DNA from: an uncultured Caulobacterales bacterium
GTDB lineage: Bacteria > Pseudomonadota > Alphaproteobacteria > Caulobacterales > Caulobacteraceae
Assembly (NCBI GenBank): GCA_903837135.1
Contig: CAILTK010000041.1
Span: 1 to 64,000 of the forward strand
Reading direction: 5' to 3'
Length of the DNA: 64,000 nt
This document shows positions 51,139 through 58,861 of the stretch, piece by piece; position 1 is the stretch's first letter, and every line of letters starts with the position of its first letter. Under the pieces are notes generated by a model. The model was not told the origin of the DNA. It ran no database searches and was given only the letters and a program-made list of their open reading frames with translations. The position numbers were made by a program, and so were the translations under genes.

Positions 51139-52068
51139 ATGGCGCAGTCATTCAAGGCGCAGGCGGCGCGGGCGCATACCTTCGCCATCAGCATCACGCC
51201 CTTCGCCGAGGATGGTGCGATCGACGAGGCGGGCCTCCGCCGACACCTGGCCCGGCTCGGCTCTTCGGGCGTCGGCGTCTATGTCGGCGGCGGCGGCAGC
51301 GGGGAGGGATACACCCTCGCCCGGGACGAGATGCGGCGCCTGCTCGACATCGCCGTCGACGAGCTCAAGGGCAGGACGCAGGTGCGCGCCATGGGGGTCG
51401 AGCCGCGCACGGCGGAGGAGATGATCGGCTTCCTGGAGATGGCCAGGGCGGCCGGGGTGGACGCGGCGCAGATCTATTCGCTCGACGTCGGCCACGGCCA
51501 TTCGCCGACCCCGGCCGAACTCGAGGCCTATTTCGCCGAGGTGCTGACGGCGGTCGACATGCCGCTGGTGATGTCGACCCACCAGTCGGTGGGCTATGTG
51601 ATCCCGCCCGAGGTGATCATCGACCTCTACGGCCGTTTTCCCCAGCTGATCGCGCTCAACTGCAGCCACCAGGATCCGTTCTACCTGCGCACCCTGGTGG
51701 ACGGGCTGGCCGACCGGATCGACATCTTCGTCGGCGGGCCACATCAGGCGCTGACGGCGCTGGCCTTCGGCGCGCACGGCTTCCTGTCGTCCGAAGGCAA
51801 TTTGGCGCCGCGGCTGTGCATGTCGGTGATCGACGCGTTCAAGGCGGGCGACACCGAGGCCCTGTTCCACCGCTGGGGCCAGGTCATGCGGCTGTTCCCG
51901 GCCCTCTACGGCAATGGCGGCATCCGGGTGACCAAGGCGGTGCTGAACCAGGTCGGCCTGGCCGGCGGCTATCCGCGCCGGCCCCGTCTGCCCGTCACGG
52001 ACGAGCGGCTGACGCGCGCGCTCGCCGTGGTCGAAAGCCTGGATCTGGGAGAGCCCGAGGGCTGGTAG
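51139..52068 (+). CDS. DapA-family (N-acetylneuraminate lyase superfamily) protein lacking catalytic residues
   Basis: A 309-residue TIM-barrel of the dihydrodipicolinate synthase family. By alignment from memory the catalytic residues are replaced. The Schiff-base lysine position reads LIALNCSHQD (Asn), the Tyr position reads LVMSTHQS (Ser), and the GTTGES loop reads GGGGSGEGY. It therefore cannot use the classical Schiff-base mechanism. The chemistry may be retained by other residues or the protein may bind a ligand. The ATG at 51139 follows GGGGAGCGAG. It is divergent from the GntR regulator and convergent with the COQ4-like gene. Confidence 0.85.
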   Translation: MAQSFKAQAARAHTFAISITPFAEDGAIDEAGLRRHLARLGSSGVGVYVGGGGSGEGYTLARDEMRRLLDIAVDELKGRTQVRAMGVEPRTAEEMIGFLEMARAAGVDAAQIYSLDVGHGHSPTPAELEAYFAEVLTAVDMPLVMSTHQSVGYVIPPEVIIDLYGRFPQLIALNCSHQDPFYLRTLVDGLADRIDIFVGGPHQALTALAFGAHGFLSSEGNLAPRLCMSVIDAFKAGDTEALFHRWGQVMRLFPALYGNGGIRVTKAVLNQVGLAGGYPRRPRLPVTDERLTRALAVVESLDLGEPEGW

Positions 52069-52107
52069 GGTCCGTCATCGCAAAGACTGACCCATGTCTA
52101 CTTTATT

Positions 52108-52139
52108 CCGCTCATCCCGGCATTCGCCGGGATGAGCGG
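52108..52139. repeat. REP-type hairpin, perfect 14-bp stem
   Basis: CCGCTCATCCCGGC (52108-52121) pairs perfectly with GCCGGGATGAGCGG (52126-52139) around ATTC. A near-identical copy lies at 62688-62719. It sits between two convergent genes and lacks a T-tract, so REP is a better name than terminator. Confidence 0.8.
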
Positions 52140-52203
52140 GAAAAGAGTCAGATGCATCGATGGTCGGGACAAGACCCCCGAGGTCCGGACTGGGAAGGCC
52201 AAA

Positions 52204-53046
52204 CTATTCCGCCGCCATCTTCGACGCGGACTGGGCGCCCTCGCTCCACACGTCGGACAGGACGGTGGAATCGGTCTCCTCCACATTGCGGATGCCGAAC
52301 TTCAGGCGGGCCTCTTCGGGCGTGAGGTCGAGGTGGTCCTCGTAGCGCGGCAGGAACAGGGCGTCCGAGGTCTCGCCGATGCGCATGCCGATCTCGGCCT
52401 GCCGCCACATGGTCGGCCAGCATTCCGGATAGTGCAGCAGGGTTCGGGTGAAGGTCGGCATGGTCAGCAGCGTGTTCTGCACGTTGAGCAGGCCGGCCAA
52501 CTCGGGTCCGAACCAGCGGAACAGATTGCCGAACTTCATGAAGGCGGGCACCGTCTCGCCGAGATAGTCGAAACCCACCCCGCCGAGGATGTGCATGAAG
52601 TCATGCGTCTGCACGCCGCGCAGGAAGAAGTATTCGAAGCTGGTCTTGGGCTCGAACTTGGCGATGATGTCGATCTCGAGGTTCTGCTCGGTCAGATAGC
52701 GGTAGAAGATCCCGCCGACCGAGTCCGGCTTGCAGGCCTTGAGGTCATCCTTGGTCAGGCTCGACAGATAGCGTTCCTCGAACCAGCGATCGAGTTCGGG
52801 CCAGCCGCGCCGCGCCTCCTGGAACAGGGCTTCGATGCGGGCGTGGTCCTGGACTTCGCGCACGGCGGAGATCAGCGAGGGGATGCCGTAGGTCATCGGA
52901 TAGTCGCGACCGTTGCGGCGCAGGTTCTCGTTGACCACCCATTCGCGGATGCGCGCGTCGTTGAGATATTTCGATGAACTGATGAGGACGCTGCTGTCGG
53001 TCGCCACCGGCTGGCGGCCGCGCATGAGATAGGGAACGTCGTCCAT
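52204..53046 (-). CDS. COQ4-like protein
   Basis: A 280-residue protein with the COQ4 metal motif HDxxHx11E: His148, Asp149, His152 and Glu164 in THDFMHILGGVGFDYLGETVPAF. COQ4 acts in coenzyme Q synthesis, where it has been linked to removal of the C1 carboxyl of the ring. The family segments PDSVGGIFYRYLTEQNLE and the helical N-terminus are also present. Here it stands in a catabolic island without any ubiquinone gene, so it may act on another aromatic ring. GGGAGAGA precedes the ATG at 53046. Confidence 0.88.
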   Translation of the reverse strand: MDDVPYLMRGRQPVATDSSVLISSSKYLNDARIREWVVNENLRRNGRDYPMTYGIPSLISAVREVQDHARIEALFQEARRGWPELDRWFEERYLSSLTKDDLKACKPDSVGGIFYRYLTEQNLEIDIIAKFEPKTSFEYFFLRGVQTHDFMHILGGVGFDYLGETVPAFMKFGNLFRWFGPELAGLLNVQNTLLTMPTFTRTLLHYPECWPTMWRQAEIGMRIGETSDALFLPRYEDHLDLTPEEARLKFGIRNVEETDSTVLSDVWSEGAQSASKMAAE

Positions 53047-53139
53047 CCGTCTCTCTCCCAGGCGCAGATTCAACTGAGCGCCAATTCTTGCAATCAGTAT
53101 AAGGATAGGGGGTTGGGAGCGTCAATTGCGGGAGTGGCA

Positions 53140-53526
53140 ATGTCGGGCGGGATCGAGCGCATCGGAGTCAATCCGCGGCTCAGCATGGCGGTAGTGCACG
53201 GCGGGCTGGCCTATCTGTCCGGCCAGGTGGCGATCGACTCGGGCGGCGGGCCGGTGGGTGAACAGGCCCGCGAGGTGCTGGCGCGACTCGACGCCCTGCT
53301 CGCCGAGGCCGGATCGGATCGGTCGCGGCTGCTCAGCGTGACCCTCTACGTCGCCCGTCTGTCGGACCTGCCGGAGATCAACGGCCTGTGGCTGGAGTGG
53401 CTGGCCGGCGCCGCGCCGCCGTGTCGCACCACGGTCGAGGCGACCCTCGCCTCGCCGCGCTACGCGCTGGAGATCAGCGGCGTGGCCGCGGTGCGGGGTA
53501 GGCTACCCCCCGCCGTTCGCGGCTAG
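53140..53526 (+). CDS. RidA/YjgF/UK114 family protein
   Basis: A 128-residue trimeric RidA-family protein, expected to hydrolyse enamine/imine intermediates or to act on a related compound. AYLSGQVAIDSGGGPVGEQAREVL, LLSVTLYVARLSDLPEIN and PPCRTTVEATLASPRYALEISGVAAV are typical; the conserved substrate Arg is in CRTTVEA. The ATG at 53140 follows GGGAGTGGC. The stop codon TAG lies in the terminal repeat of the MITE-like element at 53523. The RidA and PLP aminotransferase genes are convergent neighbours, which fits a shared enamine-forming pathway. Confidence 0.9.
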   Translation: MSGGIERIGVNPRLSMAVVHGGLAYLSGQVAIDSGGGPVGEQAREVLARLDALLAEAGSDRSRLLSVTLYVARLSDLPEINGLWLEWLAGAAPPCRTTVEATLASPRYALEISGVAAVRGRLPPAVRG

Positions 53527-53655
53527 GGGACGCACCCATCTCCATACTCCCAAGAGCTCGTCATTCTCGGGCGCCGGGAGGGCGTGCAGCGACCGACCGC
53601 AGACCCGAGAATAACGAGCGTTTTTAAGCACTTGAGATATGTGTTCATCCCCTAG
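53523..53655. repeat. MITE-like palindromic element, copy 2 (short form)
   Basis: A 133-base element bounded by a perfect 8-bp terminal inverted repeat CTAGGGGA (53523-53530) / TCCCCTAG (53648-53655). The interior shares GTCATTCTCGGGC and AGACCCGAGAATAACGA motifs with copies 1 and 3. It fills the whole gap between ridA and the aminotransferase gene. CTAG at each end contains TAG, which gives the stop codons of both flanking convergent genes. Confidence 0.85.
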
Positions 53656-54860
53656 CGTTGAACCGGGGACGTTGCTCCCGCCGCCAGAGCGATCACGCCG
53701 GCCAGCCGGCGGACGCCTTCGCGGGCGGCGTCCTCGGAGGCCAGGGAATAGCTGAGCCTCAGGGTGTTGCGCTGCGGGTCCTGCGGAAAGAAGGCCGCGC
53801 CGGAGATGACCGAGACGGACTGTTCGCGCAGGGCCGTCTCGGCGACCGCCGCGCCGTCCACCCCGTCCGGAAGCTCGACCCATATATAGAGTCCGCCCTC
53901 GGGCCGGGTCCAGCGCACGCCGGGCGGCATGAAATCCCGGAGCGCCGCCAGCATGGCGTCGCGGCGCCGCAAATATAGCGCCCGGCCCCTGGCGACCTGC
54001 TCGTCCAGGCAGCCCTCGGCGAGATCCAGCGCGATCATCTGAGTGAAGGCCGAGGTGGCGAGGTCGGCCGCCTGCTTGATCAGAACGAGCTTGCGGATCA
54101 CCGCCGAAGGGCCGGCGATCCAGCCGCAGCGCAGCGAGGGGGCCAGGGTCTTGGAGAAGCTGCCGGTGTGCAGCACGCCGACCGCCTCCACATCCCCCGC
54201 CGCCTGCACCGCCAGGGCGAAGACCGAGGGGATGGGGTCGCCCTCGAACCGCAGGTCCACGTAGCAGCCGTCCTCCAGCAGCGGCACGCCGGCGTCGTCG
54301 CAGGCGGCGATCAGGGACAGGCGCTCGGCGCGGCTGAGGGTCCGGCCCGACGGGTTCTGGAAGTCCGAGCCGATGTAGCCGAATCGGGCGCCGGCCGGCG
54401 GGCGGGATCCGACCGCGGTCGGCAGGGCGGCGTAGCGCGGTTCATAGGCGTCGAAGGCCCGGAGCGCGCCGATGAAGCTCGGGGTCTCCACGGCCACGAG
54501 GTCTCCCGGCGACAGCAGGAGGCGGGCCGCGAAGTCCAGTCCCTGCTGGGAGCCGTTGGTGATCAGGATGTTGTCGGCCGTGCAGGGCGCGCCGCTCCGG
54601 GTCAGGGCGCCGGCGATCCAGCCGCGCAGCGGTTCATACCCCTCGCTCGGCGCGTAGCGCAGCGCGGTCCCGGCCAGATCGGCGTCGCCCAGGATCCGCG
54701 CGCACGCCGCGGCGATCGCGGCGACGGGGAACATGGAGACGTCCGGCAGGCCGCCGCCGAGTTGAATGAGATCCGCCGCCGCGATGAGCTTCATGCGCTC
54801 GCGAATCTCGGAGCCCTTCATGCGGCCCATCCGCGCGGCGTAGTGCGAAGACCAGTCCAA
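53652..54860 (-). CDS. PLP-dependent class I/II aminotransferase
   Basis: A 402-residue fold-type I aminotransferase resembling 2-aminoadipate/kynurenine (MocR-relative without HTH) enzymes. LITNGSQQGLDFAARLLLSPGDLVAVETPSF holds the PLP phosphate loop, GSDFQNPSGRTLS the Asn, EDGCYVDLRFEG the Asp, and HTGSFSKTLAPSLRCGW the Schiff-base lysine. The open frame starts at TTG 54860, preceded by GAGGGG, with an internal ATG at residue 11. The substrate is unknown. Its stop lies in the MITE-like terminal repeat. Confidence 0.9.
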   Translation of the reverse strand: MDWSSHYAARMGRMKGSEIRERMKLIAAADLIQLGGGLPDVSMFPVAAIAAACARILGDADLAGTALRYAPSEGYEPLRGWIAGALTRSGAPCTADNILITNGSQQGLDFAARLLLSPGDLVAVETPSFIGALRAFDAYEPRYAALPTAVGSRPPAGARFGYIGSDFQNPSGRTLSRAERLSLIAACDDAGVPLLEDGCYVDLRFEGDPIPSVFALAVQAAGDVEAVGVLHTGSFSKTLAPSLRCGWIAGPSAVIRKLVLIKQAADLATSAFTQMIALDLAEGCLDEQVARGRALYLRRRDAMLAALRDFMPPGVRWTRPEGGLYIWVELPDGVDGAAVAETALREQSVSVISGAAFFPQDPQRNTLRLSYSLASEDAAREGVRRLAGVIALAAGATSPVQR

Positions 54861-55228
54861 GCGCGCCCCCCTCGTGCGCGGATCAATCTAGCCGCTCCGG
54901 ACGATCCGAGTGATGCTGTGAGAACAAGGCTGCGATCACCCTTTCCGTCCAGCGGCCGCGCGTGCGATGGACGGCGCTCCGTCCGGCCGAATCGCGAAGA
55001 AGTTTTGACGGTGGAGTCAAAACCCGTGCGTTCTTGCCGGCGGGCGCATCAGATTTAACCAATCTGCATTGCCAAGCGCGCAGCGATCTGAAATCGAGAT
55101 CACTCAAACCGTACTTTGGCGCCCAAGTGCGACGTTTGCGCCCTCAATCATTGTTGAGCTTACAAGGATAAGCCTAGATGATCCTCGTTGAAGGGATGCT
55201 TCAGACATCCCCATGAGGGAGGCGAACC
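54861..55228. other. Divergent region between the aminotransferase and TonB receptor genes
   Basis: There is no gene in these 368 bases. It holds a perfect 20-base palindrome (listed separately) and an AT-rich stretch further on (TTTAACCAATCTGC). The GTG start of the receptor at 55229 follows GAGGGAGGCGAACC. Confidence 0.6.
55003..55022. promoter_or_regulatory. Candidate operator palindrome
   Basis: TTTTGAC (55003-55009), six bases, GTCAAAA (55016-55022) is a perfect 7-6-7 palindrome. Its left half contains TTGAC, the core of a -35 box. It lies between the divergent aminotransferase and TonB receptor genes and looks like a repressor site. Confidence 0.45.
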
Positions 55229-57730
55229 GTGCAGCGCTCGGAAACCATCAGGCGGAATCTCACCCGGGCCCGGTTGGCCTGTTTTGCATCGACAGCGGTT
55301 CTCGCGGCCGCGATCGCGGGCGCCGCGTCGGCGGAAGCGCCGCCGGCGCCGTCGACCGCCGCCCAGGCGTCCCCGGCGGACGCCGACCAGCGGCTCACGG
55401 ACATCGTCGTCACCGCGCGCCGGGTCGAGGAGCGGCTGCAGGATGTGCCGACCTCGGTCTCGGCCCTCGGCGCCAAGGACGTCGAGGCGCGCCGGATCGA
55501 AAACGCGGCCGATCTCAGCGGCACCACCCCGAACCTGGTCCTGCGCCAGACCGGCGCCACCAGCTTCAACGCCTCGATCCGCGGAATCTCCACCGGCGGG
55601 CTGACCAACCAGACCCTCGACAACGCCATCTCGATCTATCTCGACGGCGTCTATCTCGGGCGCGGCATCCAGGCCCTGTCCGCCATCGACGACATCCAGC
55701 GGGTCGAGGTGCTGCGCGGGCCGCAGGGCACCCTGTTCGGGCGCAACGTCACCGGCGGCGCCATCAGCTTCACCACGCGCGATCCGTCCGGCAAGCTGGA
55801 TGGCTCGCTCGAAGGCACGGTGGGCAACTACAGCGAGGGACGCGTCAAGGCGTCGATCGACCTGCCTGACTGGCATGGCTTCGACATCCGGGCCAGCTAT
55901 CTGCACAACGAGCACGACGGCTGGGTGAAGAACGACGCCGCCGGCACGGTGACCGATTTCCTGCCCAATCCCGGCGTGGTCACCAACCTCGGCGGCACGG
56001 TGAACATTCCCGAGAGCCTCCGCCACGTGGTCGCCGCCAAGACCCTCGGCGCGGAGGACACCAACGGCGGGATCCTGGCGATCCGCTACACGGGGATCAA
56101 CCACCTGACGGTGAACTACAAGTTCGACTACACCCACGAAGACTATACTCAGTTGCCGTATTACATCATCGGCTTTTCGTCGTTCGCGCCCTTCATCGGC
56201 CCGTATGGCGCCTTCGGCTACAAACTGGCCCCCTCCAGCGCCTCCTCGGCCTTTCCCGGCTATTCGGACCATGAACCCGCGGCCCTCGGCGCCTGGAGCA
56301 ATGTGGTCACCATGGGCCATAATCTGACCGCGGCCTACGAGATCAATCCCAACCTCACCGTCAAGAACATCCTCGGCTACCGCACCGAGCGGCAGACCCA
56401 GTTCCTCGACAACGACGGCTCCAACCTGATGGTCACCACGCCGACCAGCGCCGGCCAGCCGGTGCCCTTCGTGCTCAGCGACACGGTGGCCGCGCACGAG
56501 CAGAATCAGATTTCCGACGAATTCCAGGTGCTCGGCAAGATCGCCCGCTTCGAGTGGATCGTCGGCGGCTTCTATTTCGGCGAACACACCTTCGACCAGC
56601 CGGTGAACCTCGCCTTCGCCACCCTGGGCTCGGCCACCGCCCGCACTTACAAGAACGTGGCGTCGGACTACGGCGCGACCTCGCCCTATGGTCACGCGCA
56701 GACCGAGTCCGAGGCGGTCTATCTCCACTTCACCGACCACATCACCGACCGCCTCGACCTGTCGGGCGGCATCCGCTACTCGCAGGACGACAAGAAGGAG
56801 CAGCTCCTGGGCTCCTGCTACTTCCCGAGCGCCGCCGCCGGCGACCCGATCGCCGCCCTCAACAACGTCAACAACACCATCAGCTATTGCGTGAAGACCA
56901 AGACCACCACGCTGGCCAACGGCACGGTGATCACCCGGTCGGGATCGGCGGAGAAGAATTTCAACTCCACCGACTGGGACCTGTCGCTGATCTATCAGAT
57001 CGCACCGGACGTGAAGGCCTATGTGCGCGGCGCCACGGGTTATGAGTCCGGCGGCTTCATCAACTTCTACGCCTATCTGCCGGAGAAGGACACGTCCTAC
57101 GAGGTCGGCCTGAAGTCCGAATTCTTCGAGCGGCGCCTGCTGATCAACGCCGACGCCTACACCACCCGCCGCGACAACGCCCAACAGCCGCGCTACTACG
57201 GCACCAACGTCGGCTCGCACATCGACAACGTGACGATCGACGAGCGCGGCTTCGAACTGGAAGGCCAGGTGCTGCCCATGCGCGGCCTGACCCTGTCCGG
57301 CGCGCTCGGCTACGCCGATTCGCACGCCTACGACGGCACGCGCCAGCCGACGCCCAAGTGGAACGTGTCGATGACCGGCCAGTACAACTTCCCGCGCTTC
57401 AACGACGGCATGTATGTCTCGGTCCGCGGCGACGCGATCTGGGTCGACAAGGTCCTGCCGCTGGCCCCGATCGCCACCTTCGCGGGGACCACCAGCTACC
57501 TCGGCGGCACGAACGACCAGGCGGGGACGGTGCCCGCCCAGTGGACGGTGAACGCCAACATCTCGCTGCTGAACATTCCGCTCAACGGTCTCCAGGGCCA
57601 CCTCAACCTGTGGGCCAAGAACCTGCTCGACGACCACCACATCAACTCGGCGTCCGACTTCGTCACCGTGGTGCTCGCCAACTGGAAACAGCCGCGCACC
57701 TTCGGGCTCGACTTCGGGGTCAACTTCTGA
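55229..57730 (+). CDS. TonB-dependent outer membrane receptor
   Basis: A 833-residue outer-membrane active transporter. The signal peptide is MQRSETIRRNLTRARLACFASTAVLAAAIAGAASAEA, the TonB-box-like segment is DIVVTARR, and the plug domain follows (SVSALGAKDVEARRIENAADLSG, VEVLRGPQGTLFGRNVTGGAISFTTRDP). A long beta-barrel region ends in phenylalanine (DFGVNF). It is likely energised by a TonB system elsewhere. Receptors of this Caulobacterales type often import plant or steroid-like aromatic compounds. The start is GTG, supported by GAGGGAGG. Confidence 0.95.
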   Translation: MQRSETIRRNLTRARLACFASTAVLAAAIAGAASAEAPPAPSTAAQASPADADQRLTDIVVTARRVEERLQDVPTSVSALGAKDVEARRIENAADLSGTTPNLVLRQTGATSFNASIRGISTGGLTNQTLDNAISIYLDGVYLGRGIQALSAIDDIQRVEVLRGPQGTLFGRNVTGGAISFTTRDPSGKLDGSLEGTVGNYSEGRVKASIDLPDWHGFDIRASYLHNEHDGWVKNDAAGTVTDFLPNPGVVTNLGGTVNIPESLRHVVAAKTLGAEDTNGGILAIRYTGINHLTVNYKFDYTHEDYTQLPYYIIGFSSFAPFIGPYGAFGYKLAPSSASSAFPGYSDHEPAALGAWSNVVTMGHNLTAAYEINPNLTVKNILGYRTERQTQFLDNDGSNLMVTTPTSAGQPVPFVLSDTVAAHEQNQISDEFQVLGKIARFEWIVGGFYFGEHTFDQPVNLAFATLGSATARTYKNVASDYGATSPYGHAQTESEAVYLHFTDHITDRLDLSGGIRYSQDDKKEQLLGSCYFPSAAAGDPIAALNNVNNTISYCVKTKTTTLANGTVITRSGSAEKNFNSTDWDLSLIYQIAPDVKAYVRGATGYESGGFINFYAYLPEKDTSYEVGLKSEFFERRLLINADAYTTRRDNAQQPRYYGTNVGSHIDNVTIDERGFELEGQVLPMRGLTLSGALGYADSHAYDGTRQPTPKWNVSMTGQYNFPRFNDGMYVSVRGDAIWVDKVLPLAPIATFAGTTSYLGGTNDQAGTVPAQWTVNANISLLNIPLNGLQGHLNLWAKNLLDDHHINSASDFVTVVLANWKQPRTFGLDFGVNF

Positions 57731-57773
57731 CGGCGGACCGGTGACCGGCCCGGGCCGCGCGTCGAGGGGCGTC

Positions 57774-58541
57774 GTGAAGGGGCTCGAACGCGGCGGCGTG
57801 AGGCTGGCGTACACCGAGGCGGGGGCGGGCGATCCGCCCCTGCTGCTCGTCCACGGCATGCGCTGCAACCATACGCACATGCTGCCGCAGATGGGCCATT
57901 TCATGCGCCGCCATCGGGTGCTGAACGTGGACCTGCGCGGCCACGGCGCCAGCGACGCGCCCGATAGCCTCTACTCCAACGACGAGCTCAACGACGACCT
58001 GATGTTTCTGTGCCGTGAGCTTGGTGTGGAGCGGCCGATCGGGATCGGCCACAGCTTCGGCGGCTCCACCCTGCTGCACCTGGCCGCGACCCGGCCCGAG
58101 GCGCTCGGCGGCCTCGTGGTGCTCGATTCGGGGATACGCAGCGCCGCGAGCCGGGTCGCCGAACTCGGCAGGACGCCGCTGATGTCGCCGGAGGCGGGAC
58201 GCGCCTTCCTCGAGGCCCGCCTGTTCAGCCCGGACGATCCGGCCGATCTCAAGGCCCGGATCATCGGCGAGATGGGGCACACCCCGGCGCACGTCTCCGC
58301 CGGGTGCGGCCGGACGGTGTTGAGCTTCGATGCGGCGGAGGCGGCGGAGCGCTGCACCCTACCGGCCCTGTTCCTGCTCGCCGACCGCCCCTTCACCGAC
58401 CCCGAGACCCTGGCGCGCCTCGGGCCCAACTGGCGGGTGGGGCAGGTGGTCGGCGCCGGCCACTTCATCCACATGGTCGCCCCGGATCAGGTCAACGCCA
58501 TGATCGAGCGCTTCATCGCCCTGGTGGGGGATCGCCTCTGA
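57774..58541 (+). CDS. Alpha/beta hydrolase
   Basis: A 255-residue alpha/beta-hydrolase fold protein: LLVHGMRCNHTHM (oxyanion HG), VDLRGHGASD, GIGHSFGGSTLLHLA with the nucleophile Ser, DRPFTDPETL (acid) and GAGHFIHMV with the catalytic His. The GTG at 57774 has GAGGGG six bases before; a longer GTG start at 57741 is possible. It follows the TonB receptor by 43 bases on the same strand, so they may be cotranscribed and handle the same imported compound. Confidence 0.87.
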   Translation: MKGLERGGVRLAYTEAGAGDPPLLLVHGMRCNHTHMLPQMGHFMRRHRVLNVDLRGHGASDAPDSLYSNDELNDDLMFLCRELGVERPIGIGHSFGGSTLLHLAATRPEALGGLVVLDSGIRSAASRVAELGRTPLMSPEAGRAFLEARLFSPDDPADLKARIIGEMGHTPAHVSAGCGRTVLSFDAAEAAERCTLPALFLLADRPFTDPETLARLGPNWRVGQVVGAGHFIHMVAPDQVNAMIERFIALVGDRL

Positions 58542-58560
58542 TCACCTCCCGCCGCTCCAC

Positions 58561-58687
58561 CGGTGACGCGCGTCGCCCGCAGCGTCGATCAAGATCTCGG
58601 CTGGGTTCTCGGGTCTTCAGTCCGCTTCGCTCCCTTACGCCCGAGAACGACTAACTATTGGTGGAGTAAACGTCTGTGCGTCCCCTG
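58561..58687. repeat. MITE-like palindromic element, copy 3 (partial, inverted)
   Basis: Bases 58590-58637 are the exact reverse complement of 47508-47555 in copy 1 (48 bases identical). Its 3' end reads GTGCGTCCCCTGG, matching the CTAGGGGACGCAC end of copy 2 with one change. The other end is truncated. Confidence 0.85.
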
Positions 58688-58730
58688 GAGCATGGCCCGT
58701 GTTGACCGAATCGCTCCCCCTTTACGTCGT

Positions 58731-58802
58731 GCCCGGCCTCCGTGCCGGGCATCCAGCGAAACGCTACGGAAGAAAGTCTGGATCGCCGGGACAAGCCCGG
58801 CG
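58731..58802. repeat. Pair of REP-type hairpins
   Basis: GCCCGGC (58731-58737) / GCCGGGC (58744-58750) and CGCCGGG (58784-58790) / CCCGGCG (58796-58802) form two stems in the gap before the iorB-like gene. They belong to the same general class as the hairpins at 13294 and 52108. Confidence 0.55.
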
Positions 58803-58861
58803 AAGACGGCCTCGTTCTAGCGCTTCGCAGGGGAGGTAAGTTCTCCCCACTCCCGGCCCCC

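Larger units (their letters stand above)
58542..58861. other. Gene-free stretch with element copy 3 and two REP hairpins
   Basis: There is no gene in these 320 bases. It holds MITE-like copy 3 (58561-58687) and a pair of hairpins (58731-58802). Short open frames inside the repeats are artefacts. Confidence 0.75.

Noticed and set aside
55160-57904. A 914-codon frame antisense to the TonB receptor
   Set aside because: Arg/Gly/Val-rich translation without a domain, fully opposite an evident gene.
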